The position numbers and the translations under genes are program-made. A model generated the notes under the pieces. It saw only the letters and a program-made list of their open reading frames with translations, did no database searches and had not been told where the DNA came from. 64,000 nt of DNA, from assembly GCF_007786235.1 (NCBI RefSeq), contig NZ_VNFK01000005.1:248001-312000 (forward strand), given 5' to 3'. The DNA comes from Paenarthrobacter nitroguajacolicus (GTDB taxonomy: Bacteria > Actinomycetota > Actinomycetes > Actinomycetales > Micrococcaceae). Below, piece by piece: positions 16,874 to 26,817 of this stretch (the stretch's first letter is position 1; each line of letters starts with the position of its first letter).

Positions 16874-18845
16874 TCCTTTCCTCCGGGCGTTCCGGCCCAC
16901 CATGCTCGGGCCCATTTTCAGGCACAAAACCCTTGTACAAAACTGCCTTGACCAGCACGCTCAGGACCACAAGGTCGAACGCCACCCAGGCCACGTTTAC
17001 CAGTGTCCCCAGCGGCTCGGACATCCCGGCAAGAAGCCGAATAATCCCCACAACCAGAGCCACTGCAAGCAGCACGGCCACGATGATTTGCGGCCGGATA
17101 AGGCTCCAACTCGGCCCGCCGCTCTGCCGCGCCTTGGGGGTGACCGCGAACCCTAGGGGACGGCCGAACCACACGTTGCGTGCCGCCGTCGTGCAGGCCT
17201 TGATCCACGTGGGGAACAACGCGAGGCTGTACTGCTGCCCGCGCCAGGTGGGGATCCCATGCCCGGCCACTACGAACAGCAGTTGGTTCACCACCATGAA
17301 CGGGATGAAGCGGATGAAGAAGTCGTAGCTCAAGCTGCTGACCGGAAGGATGCCCAGCGTCAGGTAGATGATCGGCGCGGCGAAGTACACCACGGCCGCG
17401 AAGCCGCTGAGGTAGCTCCACATGGTGGAGAAGTACATGAGCCGTTGGCCCCACGTCAGCCGGCGCTGGACCAGCGGATTTTCGCGAAGGAGTACCTGCA
17501 TGGTGCCCTGGGCCCAGCGAAGGCGTTGGGTCAGCATGGTCTTGAGGTCCTCCGGTGCCAAGCCGTTGGCCAGGATTTCGTGGTGGTACACGCTCTTCCA
17601 GCCGAGGGAGTGGATGCGCATTGCCGTTGCCATGTCCTCGGTGACGGAGATGGTGGCCAGCGGCATGATGGGCTGGGCTTCGTCGGTGCGTTCCACGGAG
17701 ATGGCGTCCAGGACGGCGTGCACGGATTCGAGCGCACCCAGCGGCGACCAGTCGCGTCCGGACATACGGTCGACGGCGTCAGTCGCCACAGTTGTGACGC
17801 CTCCCTCGCCGACGTGGGCAAGTTCCATCGCGGCGATCTCTTCGAGGTCGGCCTGCAGCGCGGAGAAGTCGGCGGCCACCAGGGTGCGTACGGCGTCGTC
17901 CACTTTGCGGCGTACGCGGTACGTGATCTCGCTGAGGGAGGCCCCGGCCTCCAGCTCGGTTTGGGCGGTTTCCGTGGCGGCCTCAACCTGGTTGAGCATC
18001 TGCTCCACCAGCGGGTTTTTGGCTTCGTCCGAACGCCGTGCCTTCTTGATGGCGGAGCGGGATGCGGCAAGGGCCCGGCGGACGCTCTTTTCCGTGGCTT
18101 TGACATAGCCCACCAGGCCCAGTTGCATGAGGGCTTCCCGGCGGAGGATCGCGTTGGATCCGCAGAAGAACGCTGCGTTCCAGCCGTCCTTGCCCTGCTG
18201 GATGGGTCCGTAGAACAAGGGTGCCTGGCTGCCCAGGGGGTCGTCGGCAGGGACGTTGATGAAGTACTGCGGAGTCTGGACCAGGGCTACGCGGTCGTCG
18301 TTAAAGTAGCCCAGCGTCTTGTCCAGGATGTCCGGTTCGGGGATCTGGTCGGCGTCGAGAATCAACAGGTACTCGCCTGAGGTGACCATGAGCGCGTTGT
18401 TCAGGTTGCCGGCTTTGGCGTGCCGCGGCATGTCGGGCGTCCAGTCGGCGCCTCGCGTCACGTAGCCAATGCCATTCGACTCGGCCAGTTCGCGCATCTC
18501 GGGGCGGTCGCCGTCGTCCAGGATCCAGGTGCTGTGCGGCCAGCGGATGTCCTTCGCGGCCAAGGCGGTGGTCATCACCAGGTCCAGTGGTTCGTTGTAG
18601 GTGGTGATGAAGACATCCACGGTGGCGGTGTCAGGCGCCGGGGGTGGTGGTTTGCGGATCTTCAGGTTCCACACCGTCAGCCCGAACAGCATCACGTCAA
18701 TGAGGCTGTACGTCTCGGCAATCACCAACGGAACGGCGATCCACCACGCCTCCCAGTTCAGTGACGCCAGCCAGCGCCAGGCAACGTAATTGACGCCCAG
18801 AATGACCGTGAGGACAACGAAAAGCCGCGTCCAGAAACGTGTCAC
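16857..18845 (-). CDS. Cellulose-synthase-like family 2 glycosyltransferase
   Basis: 662 residues. Processive beta-glycosyltransferase: LDDGD at 109-113, DAD at 164-166, TED at 402-404 and QRLRW at 440-444 are the four BcsA-type catalytic motifs. Two N-terminal membrane helices (1-60) and about five C-terminal ones (468-635) form the translocation channel. There is no PilZ domain, so no direct c-di-GMP control. An unusual helical, charged insert of ~150 residues (245-395) separates DAD from TED. It would make and export a beta-glycan such as cellulose. Sits between the PP2C phosphatase and STAS genes, so activity or expression may be governed by the partner switch. Confidence 0.88.
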   Translation of the reverse strand: MTRFWTRLFVVLTVILGVNYVAWRWLASLNWEAWWIAVPLVIAETYSLIDVMLFGLTVWNLKIRKPPPPAPDTATVDVFITTYNEPLDLVMTTALAAKDIRWPHSTWILDDGDRPEMRELAESNGIGYVTRGADWTPDMPRHAKAGNLNNALMVTSGEYLLILDADQIPEPDILDKTLGYFNDDRVALVQTPQYFINVPADDPLGSQAPLFYGPIQQGKDGWNAAFFCGSNAILRREALMQLGLVGYVKATEKSVRRALAASRSAIKKARRSDEAKNPLVEQMLNQVEAATETAQTELEAGASLSEITYRVRRKVDDAVRTLVAADFSALQADLEEIAAMELAHVGEGGVTTVATDAVDRMSGRDWSPLGALESVHAVLDAISVERTDEAQPIMPLATISVTEDMATAMRIHSLGWKSVYHHEILANGLAPEDLKTMLTQRLRWAQGTMQVLLRENPLVQRRLTWGQRLMYFSTMWSYLSGFAAVVYFAAPIIYLTLGILPVSSLSYDFFIRFIPFMVVNQLLFVVAGHGIPTWRGQQYSLALFPTWIKACTTAARNVWFGRPLGFAVTPKARQSGGPSWSLIRPQIIVAVLLAVALVVGIIRLLAGMSEPLGTLVNVAWVAFDLVVLSVLVKAVLYKGFVPENGPEHGGPERPEERNADAV

Positions 18846-18863
18846 AATCCCCCCTTTGTGGCC

Positions 18864-19982
18864 TTAGTGCGTTGCGTCAGGTTTACGGCGAACGACGACG
18901 GCGGTTACGTCGTCTTCCGCTGTAGCCGCCGGTGCCAACTCCAGCAGGGCGGCGCAAACGTCCTCCGAGGTGTCTCCGCTGCGGGCTGCTTTCTCCACGT
19001 TCACCATGAAGTCCTCCAGGGAGTCGTGGGCGTCCAGCACGCCGTCGCTGACAATCACCAGCGAGTCTCCCGGCTCCAGGTCCAGTTCCGAGGCCGGCCA
19101 GTGCTGTCCGTCCAGGATGCCGACGGGCGGGCCTGCCGATACGAGCCTCTGCGCCGCTCCCTCAGCCGGAATGTGCAGTGCGAGTCCATGACCGGCGTCG
19201 ATATAGCTGAGCTTTCCGGACGCGCTGTCCAGCCGGGCGTGGAACATCGTTGCGAAGGAGCCGGACTGGTCGAGGTCGGAGGCGATGGTGGTGCTTGCAG
19301 AGCTGAAGGCGTCAAAGATGGCGGGGGTGTCGGCAACGGACCGCATCACGGCGCGGACGGTGGCGGCGATCAACGCGGCCCCCATCCCCTTGCCCATCGC
19401 GTCAGCGAAGGTCAGGTGCATGCCGTCGCGTGTCTGGTACCAGTCGTAGAAGTCCCCACCCACGCTGCGCGTCGGACGGAAGGCGCCAGCGACGTCGTAT
19501 CCCTCCAGCCGAACTGTTTCGCGGGGGAGGAGGCTGTGCTGCACCACAGCCGCGCGCTCCAGTTCGTCGCTTTGGTGCGGATCCTCGGCGGGAGCTGCGG
19601 GCGTCCGCGCCCGGCGGAACAGGGCGCGGATGCGTGCCTGGAGTTCCTTGGGGCTGAAGGGCTTGTTGATGTAGTCGTCGGCACCGGTGTCCAGACCGTT
19701 GAGGCGGTCGATCTCATCGGCACGGGCGGTGAGCATCAGGATGTAGGCGTCCGAGAATTCGCGGAGGCGGCGGCAAACTTCCATGCCGTCGATGTCCGGG
19801 AGGTTCACGTCCAGGGTTACGAGTTCGGCATTGGTTGTGCGGACAGCTTCGACGCCGGAGAGGCCGTCGGGCGCCTCGGTCACCACGAAGTCGAGCTGCT
19901 CGAGGACCAGGACGAGGAGGCCGCGGATGTCGGCGTCATCTTCGACGACTACAGCGTGGCGTACAGGTGTTGGGGAGACCAT
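18864..19982 (-). CDS. Response regulator fused to PP2C (SpoIIE-type) phosphatase
   Basis: 372 residues. REC domain 1-125 with phosphoacceptor Asp58 (LVTLDVNLPDIDG) and Lys107 (INKPF). PP2C domain ~150-370 with metal-binding SVGGDFYDW, FADAMGKGMGAALIAA, IVSDGVLDAHD and AEDDVTAVVVRR. It should dephosphorylate the STAS protein when its REC is phosphorylated by an unlinked histidine kinase. First gene of the four-gene operon, 18 nt before the glycosyltransferase. ATG 19982 has no Shine-Dalgarno; TAGTTA (19991-19996) lies 8 nt upstream, suggesting leaderless expression. A TTG start 15 codons earlier is the alternative. Confidence 0.87.
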   Translation of the reverse strand: MVSPTPVRHAVVVEDDADIRGLLVLVLEQLDFVVTEAPDGLSGVEAVRTTNAELVTLDVNLPDIDGMEVCRRLREFSDAYILMLTARADEIDRLNGLDTGADDYINKPFSPKELQARIRALFRRARTPAAPAEDPHQSDELERAAVVQHSLLPRETVRLEGYDVAGAFRPTRSVGGDFYDWYQTRDGMHLTFADAMGKGMGAALIAATVRAVMRSVADTPAIFDAFSSASTTIASDLDQSGSFATMFHARLDSASGKLSYIDAGHGLALHIPAEGAAQRLVSAGPPVGILDGQHWPASELDLEPGDSLVIVSDGVLDAHDSLEDFMVNVEKAARSGDTSEDVCAALLELAPAATAEDDVTAVVVRRKPDATH

Positions 19983-20033
19983 GGCTCCATTAACTAATGC
20001 GGCCGGGCTTTTGTCACGTTTAGTCAAGACATA

Positions 20034-20070
20034 TGTAACGCCCGCTCACGTTAAGTGAGCGGGCGTTACA
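20034..20070. terminator. Stem-loop downstream of bcp
   Basis: Perfect 16-bp inverted repeat (20034-20049 / 20055-20070) with a 5-nt loop, lying between bcp and the next operon on the same strand. It lacks a T-run, as many actinobacterial terminators do. Confidence 0.6.
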
Positions 20071-20084
20071 GGATTTGTTCAGTT

Positions 20085-20129
20085 ATGTGAGAGAGGGATT
20101 CCCTCAGACGCGTGGGATGTGAGAGAGGG
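20085..20129. repeat. Second locus of the TGTGAGAGAGG repeat
   Basis: ATGTGAGAGAGGGA (20085-20098) and TGGGATGTGAGAGAGGG (20113-20129) lie 32 nt apart when aligned on ATGTG, the same period as at 16.04-16.12 kb but with an unrelated spacer. The second copy abuts the bcp stop codon. Confidence 0.8.
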
Positions 20130-20597
20130 TTAGACGCCCAGCTCTTCCTTGAGCGCCTGGACGTGGCCCTGCGCGCTGACCTGGTACTGGGTGAGCTTCA
20201 CAGTGCCTTCGCCGTCGAGGACAACGGTGGAGCGGACCAGGCCTTCGACGATTTCGCCGTCCACCAGCTTCTCGCCCCAGGCTCCGTAGGCCAGTGCAAC
20301 CTTGTGGTCTTCGTCGGAGAGCAGCGGGAAGGTCAGGGCGAATTCACCCGTGAACTTGGACAGTGCTTCCGGAGCGTCCGGGGAGATCCCGATGACGTCG
20401 TAGCCGTTGCCCTGCAGGCTGGCGAGGTTGTCGCGGAAGTCGCAGGCCTCGGTGGTGCAGCCGGGGGTGGCTGCCTTCGGGTAGAAGTACACAATGACGT
20501 TGCGTCCGCGGTAGTCGGACAGCGAGACCTTGGTGCCGTCGGCGTCGAGCAGCGCGAAGTCAGGTGCTTGCGTTCCGACGAGGAGTTTCTGGGTCAT
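20130..20597 (-). CDS. bcp: Thioredoxin-dependent thiol peroxidase (BCP/PrxQ)
   Basis: 155 residues, the family length. Reduces H2O2 and alkyl hydroperoxides using thioredoxin. Peroxidatic Cys47 in YPKAATPGCTTEACDFRD with a resolving Cys52 five residues on, the atypical 2-Cys PrxQ arrangement. Cytoplasmic. Follows the winged-helix regulator gene on the same strand with an 81-nt gap, so probably its own promoter. Confidence 0.93.
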   Translation of the reverse strand: MTQKLLVGTQAPDFALLDADGTKVSLSDYRGRNVIVYFYPKAATPGCTTEACDFRDNLASLQGNGYDVIGISPDAPEALSKFTGEFALTFPLLSDEDHKVALAYGAWGEKLVDGEIVEGLVRSTVVLDGEGTVKLTQYQVSAQGHVQALKEELGV

Positions 20598-20678
20598 GGC
20601 GATCCTTTACGTTTCACCGGCAAACGGCCGGCATTGGTCATTCAAAAAACGGATTGTCTAGAAGACAGAACAGCGAAC

Positions 20679-21416
20679 TTAGATGCTGTATTCCGCAGGT
20701 CCGCGCACTGTGGCATAGGGCCCTGGCACGAACTGGTAGCCGCCACCACGGACGGTGGCGACGGTGTGTCGGGCGGAGCCTAGCTTCCGCCGCACCCTTC
20801 CAACATAAACGTCGATCGAGCGAAATGCCGCGCCGGGAAGGTCAAATGACTCCAGGAAACGTTGCAATTCTTCACGACTGATGGCCCGTGAGCAGTTCAC
20901 CACGAGGTAGCGGAGCAGCTTGTATTCCATGCCAGTAAAGGCCACGGGCTCGCCGTCCAGCAGCACTACTTCAGCGGCGAGGTCCACCGCAAGTTGGCTG
21001 CGGCGGCTCGCCAACGTTACGGGCTCGACGGCGGTGCTGCCGCCCGCTGGGGCGCCGTCGCCGCCGTCGGAACCGGTCGTGGAACGGGCTTCCGCGAGGG
21101 CTTCGGCGAGCGAAAGAGCGCTCGTCCCTCCAGAGGTGGTACCGGCGTCGGCGGCTTCCTGCGGAGTGCCGCCCCAGGAAGTGTCGCCGACGCCGGAGTG
21201 CTGTGCCCCGATGGCGGGCCAGATGCGGACTTCCGCCTCCGGGGCAAGTTTCATGGCACGGGCCAGCACCAGTCGTGCTGCCCGCTCCCAGACCTCAGGA
21301 TCGATCTCGTCGCCCTCGGCCGGGTTGACCCAAAGTGCCAGGCCGCGCGCGTTCAAGCCGGGCCGCCGCGCGGAAGAACCGCGCGACGGGGGCGGCCCGT
21401 AGGCATTGACTGCCAT
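20679..21416 (-). CDS. Winged-helix (OmpR/PhoB-type) DNA-binding regulator
   Basis: 246 residues. The C-terminal ~90 form a PhoB-type effector domain (TGMEYKLLRYLVVNCSRAISREELQRFLESF, SIDVYVGRVRRKLG, TVRGGGYQFVPG). There is no receiver domain; the N-terminal part begins MAVNAYGPPPSRG and contains LARAMKLAPEAEVRIWPAIG and a low-complexity Gly/Ser/Ala linker. A one-component regulator of this layout is common in Arthrobacter, with unknown signal. It starts 11 nt after allB, so it may be the last gene of the allantoin operon and a candidate regulator of it (inference). Confidence 0.8.
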   Translation of the reverse strand: MAVNAYGPPPSRGSSARRPGLNARGLALWVNPAEGDEIDPEVWERAARLVLARAMKLAPEAEVRIWPAIGAQHSGVGDTSWGGTPQEAADAGTTSGGTSALSLAEALAEARSTTGSDGGDGAPAGGSTAVEPVTLASRRSQLAVDLAAEVVLLDGEPVAFTGMEYKLLRYLVVNCSRAISREELQRFLESFDLPGAAFRSIDVYVGRVRRKLGSARHTVATVRGGGYQFVPGPYATVRGPAEYSI

Positions 21417-21426
21417 GGCGGTGGAC

Positions 21427-22776
21427 CTAAACGTTGCCGCGGCGGAGCAGCTTGCCGCCGGGGTTCTGGCCGTCGATCGGGGTGCCGCGCAGGTACGTCT
21501 TGCGGACGACGCCGGCCAGCGGACGGCCGTCGTACGGCGTGATCGGGTTCTTGTGCTTGAGCTTGGTGACGTCCACAACGAAGGCCTCGTCCGGAGCGAA
21601 GATGGAGAAGTCGGCGTCGTAGCCCAGGGCGAGCTGGCCCTTGTTGTGCAGGCGGGCCAGGGCGGCAGGCTTCTCAGCCATCCAGGAAACCACCTGTTCC
21701 AGCGGGATGCCGCGGTGGCGGGCTTCGGTCCAGATCAGGGACAGGCCAAGCTGAAGCGAGGAAACGCCGCCCCAGGCCACTGCGAAGTCGCCGTTTTCCA
21801 GGTCCTTCAGATCCAGTGTGGAGGGGGAGTGGTCCGAGACGATGCAGTCGATGGTGCCGTCCTGCAGGCCCTTCCAGAGGAGCTCGCGGTTGGAGGCCTC
21901 GCGGATGGGCGGGCAGCACTTGTAGGCCGTGGCGCCGTCGGGGATTTCTTCGGCCATGAGCGTCAGGTAGTGCGGGCAGGTCTCAACGGTGAGGTTGACG
22001 CCGTCGCGCTTTGCCGAGGCGATCATGGGAAGCGCGTCGGAGGAGGAGAGGTGCAGGATGTGGGCGCGGGCGCCGGTCCAGCGGGCACGTTCGATGACCT
22101 CGGCGATGGCCTTGTTCTCGGCGCCGCGGGGACGGGAAGCCAGGAAGGTCTCGTAGTGGTCGCCGCCCGGGTGCGGGGCGCGGTCGATCGCGTGGGAGTC
22201 CTCGGCGTGGACGATCATGAGGGAGTCGAAGGACTTGAGCTCCTTCATGTCCTCTTCCATCTCGTCCGCGTCCAGGTGCGGGAATTCGTCCACGCCGGAG
22301 TGCAGGAGGAAGCACTTGAAGCCGAAGACGCCTTCGTCGTGCAGCGGGCGGAGGTCGCCCTTGTTGCCCGGGATGGCACCGCCCCAGAATCCGACGTCCA
22401 CAAACGCCTGGTCCTTGGCGACAACGCGCTTCTGTTCCAGACCGTCCACGGTGGTGGTGGGCGGGATGCTGTTCAGTGGCATGTCGATGATGGTGGTCAC
22501 GCCACCGGCTGCTGCGGCACGGGTGGCGGAGGCGAAGCCTTCCCACTCGGTGCGGCCGGGCTCGTTGACGTGGACGTGGGTGTCCACCAGGCCGGGGATG
22601 AGGGTTTCGTCGTCTGCGAGTTCGATGACCTCGTTGCCCGTCAGGCCGTTGCCCAGGGGTTCGATGGCGACGATGACGCCGTCGCGGATGCCAACTTCGC
22701 GGGCTGCGAGGCCGGCGGTGGTCAGGATGCGCTGGCCCCGGATAACGAGGTCATAGGCGCCGATTGCTTCAGACAT
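21427..22776 (-). CDS. allB: Allantoinase
   Basis: 449 residues. Binuclear-metal amidohydrolase opening the hydantoin ring of allantoin to allantoate. Metal-binding motifs: [30 protein letters not shown] (carbamylated Lys), HAED, HILHLSS and IVSDHSP. The GRTEWEGF segment is specific to allantoinase among cyclic amidohydrolases. Overlaps glxK by 8 nt. Supplies allantoate, from which ureidoglycolate and then glyoxylate are derived for the gcl pathway. Confidence 0.95.
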   Translation of the reverse strand: MSEAIGAYDLVIRGQRILTTAGLAAREVGIRDGVIVAIEPLGNGLTGNEVIELADDETLIPGLVDTHVHVNEPGRTEWEGFASATRAAAAGGVTTIIDMPLNSIPPTTTVDGLEQKRVVAKDQAFVDVGFWGGAIPGNKGDLRPLHDEGVFGFKCFLLHSGVDEFPHLDADEMEEDMKELKSFDSLMIVHAEDSHAIDRAPHPGGDHYETFLASRPRGAENKAIAEVIERARWTGARAHILHLSSSDALPMIASAKRDGVNLTVETCPHYLTLMAEEIPDGATAYKCCPPIREASNRELLWKGLQDGTIDCIVSDHSPSTLDLKDLENGDFAVAWGGVSSLQLGLSLIWTEARHRGIPLEQVVSWMAEKPAALARLHNKGQLALGYDADFSIFAPDEAFVVDVTKLKHKNPITPYDGRPLAGVVRKTYLRGTPIDGQNPGGKLLRRGNV

Positions 22777-23935
22777 TGAGGTACTCCTTGTTTTCGGTCC
22801 GTTCCGCCAGGTACACGCCTATGTGCTTACCTAATTGTTCAAGCAACGGACCTGCTTCAGCGATACATTTTTGGACATCTTTTTCCAGATCGGTCAGTGC
22901 GTGGACCGTGTGGAAGCCGGCATCCGTGAGTTGTTCCCGGCTCAGGGTACTCCGGCCGCACACTGCGATCACGGGAACCCCGGCCCTTTGTGCCGCCCGC
23001 GAGACACCCATGGGCGTCTTGCCGAGCAGGCTTTGCTCGTCCAGGCTGCCTTCTCCGGTGATCACCAGGTCGGCGCCCTTGAGCCTGCGCTCGAGTTCAG
23101 TGAATTCAAGCACGACGTCGATGCCCGGCCGCCGCTCTGCCTTCAGTGCCGCGATGGCAATGTAGCCAACGCCGCCTGCGGCTCCAGCGCCTTCTGCCTT
23201 GGCGGCGTACTTGGCATGTTGTCCCGTGGTGGCTGCGAGGACGTCGACGAAGTGGCTTGCTGCGGCATCCAGTTCGGTGACGTCGTCCGGCGTCGCGCCT
23301 TTTTGCGGACCGAAGATGGCTGGGGCTCCGCTGGCCCCCAGAAGGGGATTGTCGACGTCGGACGCCAACACGAACTTTGTTGCTTCGACGCGGACGTCGA
23401 AGTTGGAGAAGTCGATGGTGTTCAGCTGTGCCAAAGCGGCACCGCCGCCGGGGAGCTCGTTGCCGTTCTTATCCAGGAAGACGGCGCCCAGGCCCTGGAG
23501 GACACCCGCGCCGGCGTCGGTGTTGGCGCTGCCGCCCACACCCAGGATGATCTTGCGGCAGCCGAGGTCCAGCGCGGCGCGGATGAGTTCGCCCGTGCCG
23601 ATGCTGGTGGCTTGCTTGGCCGTCTGCGACGTGGGGCCGTCCGGCAGGAGGGCGAGACCGGAAGCTGCCGCCATTTCGATGACAGCTTCCTGGTCCCGCA
23701 CCGCGAAGTCGGCCTTCACAGGCTCGCCGAGCGGGCCGGTGACGGTGGTAGTCCGGCGGGTGAAGCCGGAGCCGATAGCGGCGTCGATGGTTCCTTCGCC
23801 GCCGTCGGCCACCGGAATGAGTGTTGCTTCAATGCCGTGGCCGAAGCCTGCCAGCAGGCCTGTTGCCAGGTGCTCGGCGACGTCGGGCGCGGACAGCGAG
23901 CCCTTGAATTTGTCCGGGGCGATGACAACACGCAT
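22769..23935 (-). CDS. glxK: Glycerate kinase (GarK/GlxK type)
   Basis: 388 residues. Phosphorylates D-glycerate with ATP, the last step of the glyoxylate-to-glycerate route. Family motifs: [14 protein letters not shown] at the N-terminus, [28 protein letters not shown] and [21 protein letters not shown]. Starts 25 nt after gcl. Whether the product is 2- or 3-phosphoglycerate is not visible; this family normally makes 2-phosphoglycerate. Confidence 0.93.
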   Translation of the reverse strand: MRVVIAPDKFKGSLSAPDVAEHLATGLLAGFGHGIEATLIPVADGGEGTIDAAIGSGFTRRTTTVTGPLGEPVKADFAVRDQEAVIEMAAASGLALLPDGPTSQTAKQATSIGTGELIRAALDLGCRKIILGVGGSANTDAGAGVLQGLGAVFLDKNGNELPGGGAALAQLNTIDFSNFDVRVEATKFVLASDVDNPLLGASGAPAIFGPQKGATPDDVTELDAAASHFVDVLAATTGQHAKYAAKAEGAGAAGGVGYIAIAALKAERRPGIDVVLEFTELERRLKGADLVITGEGSLDEQSLLGKTPMGVSRAAQRAGVPVIAVCGRSTLSREQLTDAGFHTVHALTDLEKDVQKCIAEAGPLLEQLGKHIGVYLAERTENKEYLNV

Positions 23936-23960
23936 TCCGGTGCCTCCTTCCTTTACTTAC

Positions 23961-25736
23961 TTACGCTTTGGCCAGGATCGCGGTGGGTGCGTCCGCCGCG
24001 GTCTCTGCCAGCTCTTCGAACTCGTTCACGCCGTTGATCTCAACGCCCATGGAGATGTTGGTGATCTTTTCCAGGATCACTTCAACCACCACGGGAACCT
24101 TGAACTCGCCCATCAATGCCTTGGCCTTGTCGAAAGCGGCGGGCAGGTCGTTGGGGTCCTCAACGCGGATGGCTTTGCAGCCCAGGCCTTCGGCAACCTT
24201 GATGTGGTCAACGCCGTAGCCGTTGGTCTCGGGGGAGTTGATGTTTTCGAAAGCCAGGGAAACGTTCTGTTCCATGTTGAAGCCGCGCTGGCTCTGACGG
24301 ATCAGGCCCAGGTAGCTGTTGTTCACCACAACGTGGATATACGGCAGGTTGAACTGTGCGCCTACGGCCAGTTCTTCAATCATGAACTGGAAGTCGTAGT
24401 CACCGGACAGGGCAACAACGGTGGCGTCCGGGGTGCCCCTCACTACACCGAGTGCTGCCGGAGCGGTCCAACCCAGCGGGCCGGCCTGGCCGGCGTTGAT
24501 CCACTTGCGGGCACCGAACACGTGCAGCATCTGTGCGCCGGCGATCTGCGACAGGCCAATGGTGGACACGTAGGTGGTGTCGCGGCCGAAGGCCTTGTTC
24601 ATCTCCTGGTACACGCGCTGCGGCTTGATGGGCACGTTGTCGAAGTTGGTCTTGCGGTGCAGGGAACCCTTGCGCTCCTGGCACTCGGCAACCCAACCCG
24701 AGTAGTCCGGCAGGGACTTAGCTGCCTGACGCTCACGTGCCAGCTCCAACAGACCGTCCAGCGCCGCACCGGCGTCGGACGCAATGCCCAAGTCCGGCGA
24801 GAACACGCGACCGATCTGCGTCGGCTCGATGTCGATGTGCACGAACTTGCGGCCGGCCGTGTAGGTGTCCAGACCGCCGGTGTGACGGTTGGCCCAACGG
24901 TTGCCGATGCCGATGACGAAGTCGCTCTGCAGGAACGTCTCGTTGCCGTAACGGTGCGAGGTCTGCAGGCCAACCATGCCGGCCATCAGCTGGTGGTCGT
25001 CCGGGATGGCGCCCCAGCCCATCAGGGTGGGGATAACCGGAACGTTCAGGATCTCGGCCAGTTCAACCAGCTGGGCCGAAGCGCCGGCGTTGATGATGCC
25101 GCCACCGGCAACGATCAGCGGGTGCTTGGCTGCGGTCAGCAGGTCCAGTGCCTTTTCGAGCTGCTTGCGGGAAGCCTTGGGCTTTTCCACCGGCAGGGGC
25201 TCGTAGGCATCGATGTCGAACTCGATCTCGGCCATCTGAACGTCGATGGGCAGGTCCAACAGAACCGGGCCCGGACGACCCGAGCGCATCAGCTGGAACG
25301 CCTTCTGGAACGCGCCGGGAACCTGGCCCGGCTCCAGGATGGTCATGGCGAACTTGGTCAACGGCTTGGCGATGGACTCGATGTCCACGGCCTGGAAGTC
25401 TTCCTTGTGCAGCTTGGCAACGGGTGCCTGGCCGGTGATGCAGAGGATCGGGATCGAGTCAGCCTGGGCTGCGTACAGTCCGGTGATCATGTCCGTGCCA
25501 GCGGGGCCCGACGTGCCGATGCAGATGCCGATGTTGCCATCAGCTGCGCGGCTGTAGCCGTCAGCCATGTGGCTGGCGCCTTCAACGTGGCGGGCCAGCG
25601 TGTGGCGGATGCCGCCGTGGGCACGCATTGCTGAGTAGAAGGGGTTGATCGCTGCGCCTGGCAGGCCGAAAGCCTCGGTGGCGCCTTCCTTTTCCAGGAT
25701 GGCGACTGCCGCGTCAACGGTGCGCATCTTAGCCAT
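23961..25736 (-). CDS. gcl: Glyoxylate carboligase (tartronate-semialdehyde synthase)
   Basis: 591 residues. ThDP- and FAD-dependent condensation of two glyoxylate to tartronate semialdehyde and CO2. Features: [17 protein letters not shown] and [17 protein letters not shown] at the substrate end, [15 protein letters not shown], and the ThDP-Mg motif [18 protein letters not shown] ending at VVNNSYLG. Length and [18 protein letters not shown]-terminus match Gcl rather than acetolactate synthase. A large inverted repeat separates it from glxR. Confidence 0.96.
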   Translation of the reverse strand: MAKMRTVDAAVAILEKEGATEAFGLPGAAINPFYSAMRAHGGIRHTLARHVEGASHMADGYSRAADGNIGICIGTSGPAGTDMITGLYAAQADSIPILCITGQAPVAKLHKEDFQAVDIESIAKPLTKFAMTILEPGQVPGAFQKAFQLMRSGRPGPVLLDLPIDVQMAEIEFDIDAYEPLPVEKPKASRKQLEKALDLLTAAKHPLIVAGGGIINAGASAQLVELAEILNVPVIPTLMGWGAIPDDHQLMAGMVGLQTSHRYGNETFLQSDFVIGIGNRWANRHTGGLDTYTAGRKFVHIDIEPTQIGRVFSPDLGIASDAGAALDGLLELARERQAAKSLPDYSGWVAECQERKGSLHRKTNFDNVPIKPQRVYQEMNKAFGRDTTYVSTIGLSQIAGAQMLHVFGARKWINAGQAGPLGWTAPAALGVVRGTPDATVVALSGDYDFQFMIEELAVGAQFNLPYIHVVVNNSYLGLIRQSQRGFNMEQNVSLAFENINSPETNGYGVDHIKVAEGLGCKAIRVEDPNDLPAAFDKAKALMGEFKVPVVVEVILEKITNISMGVEINGVNEFEELAETAADAPTAILAKA

Positions 25737-25775
25737 GGTGTACTCCTTGAAGTCTGTTTTTGGGTGTGCTGAAGC

Positions 25776-25838
25776 GAGTTTGTGTACAGATAACGCCTTC
25801 TAGAAGGTGTTTTCCGGGCGTTACCTGTACACAAACTC
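25776..25838. repeat. 22-bp inverted repeat between glxR and gcl
   Basis: Arms 25776-25797 and 25817-25838 match at 21 of 22 positions around a 19-nt loop that itself holds the palindrome TTCTAGAA. Each arm contains GTGTACAG(A/G)TAACGCC. It lies after the glxR stop and 40 nt before the gcl start, so it may be an attenuator, a processing hairpin or a paired operator. Confidence 0.8.
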
Positions 25839-25855
25839 TTTGCCGTGGGGGCTGG

Positions 25856-26734
25856 TTACTTCCGGCCGCTGAGCTGGAGGACCTGCTTGAAGAGGCCCGA
25901 GTGGTCGAGGCCGCCGTCGCCTTGGTTGACGGTTGCGGCGACGAGCTGGGCGACGACGGCGCCGAGCGGGACAGCGACGTTGGCTTCGCGGGCTGCGGAG
26001 GTGACGATGCCGAGGTCCTTGTGGTGGAGGGCCAGGCGGAAGCCGGGGTCGAAGTTGCGGTCGAGCATCTTCTGACCCTTCTGGTCAAGGACCTTGGAGC
26101 CGGCCAAGCCGCCGCCCAGGACCTTCAGAGCTGCGTCGGTGTCTACGCCGTAAGCCTCAAGGAAGGCGATGGCCTCGCCGAGGACCTGGATGTTGACGGC
26201 TACGATCAGCTGGTTGGCTGCCTTGACGGTCTGGCCGGAGCCGGACGGACCGACGTGGACGATGGTCTCGCCCACTGCGTTGAGGACATCCTGTGCTGCC
26301 TCGAAGTCCTCAGCTGCGCCGCCGACCATGATGGACAGGACGGCGTCGATGGCGCCCTGTTCGCCACCGGATACGGGGGCGTCGAGCGGGCGGATGCCTG
26401 CCTTTGTGGCCTCGTCGGAGAGGCGCTTGGCGACGTCCGGGCGGATGCTGGATGCGTCGATCCAGATGGTGCCCTTCTTCGCGTTGGCGAAGACGCCGTC
26501 CTTACCGCTGACTACGCCCTCAACATCGGGGGAGTCCGGGACCATGGTGATGACGACGTCGGCGTCCTTGACTGCGTCCGCGATGCTGGTGGCACCCTGG
26601 CCGCCTTCGGAGACGAGCTTGTCGATCTTGTCCTGGCTGCGGTTGAAACCGGTGACCGTGTGGCCGGCCTTGACGAGGTTGATGGCCATGGGGAGGCCCA
26701 TGATTCCGAGTCCGATGACTGCAACGTTGCTCAT
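25856..26734 (-). CDS. glxR: 2-hydroxy-3-oxopropionate (tartronate semialdehyde) reductase
   Basis: 292 residues. NAD(P)H-dependent reduction of tartronate semialdehyde to D-glycerate. Rossmann motif GLGIMGLPMAINLVKAG, substrate loop DAPVSGGEQGAIDA and catalytic-lysine region GPSGSGQTVKAANQLIVA, all typical of GarR/GlxR within the beta-hydroxyacid dehydrogenases. Sits between hyi and gcl in the expected order. Confidence 0.94.
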   Translation of the reverse strand: MSNVAVIGLGIMGLPMAINLVKAGHTVTGFNRSQDKIDKLVSEGGQGATSIADAVKDADVVITMVPDSPDVEGVVSGKDGVFANAKKGTIWIDASSIRPDVAKRLSDEATKAGIRPLDAPVSGGEQGAIDAVLSIMVGGAAEDFEAAQDVLNAVGETIVHVGPSGSGQTVKAANQLIVAVNIQVLGEAIAFLEAYGVDTDAALKVLGGGLAGSKVLDQKGQKMLDRNFDPGFRLALHHKDLGIVTSAAREANVAVPLGAVVAQLVAATVNQGDGGLDHSGLFKQVLQLSGRK

Positions 26735-26817
26735 TGTGGTTCTCTTTCTGAAAGTCTGTGTTTTAACTCGTGCGGGCTATTTGGTGAGCGCCGCCGTTGT
26801 GGTGAGTGCCGCCGTCG

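Noticed and set aside
23199..25634. Long plus-strand open frame (over 800 codons) opposite glxK and gcl
   Set aside because: It is antisense to two well-supported genes, has no family character and arises from GC-rich codon bias.
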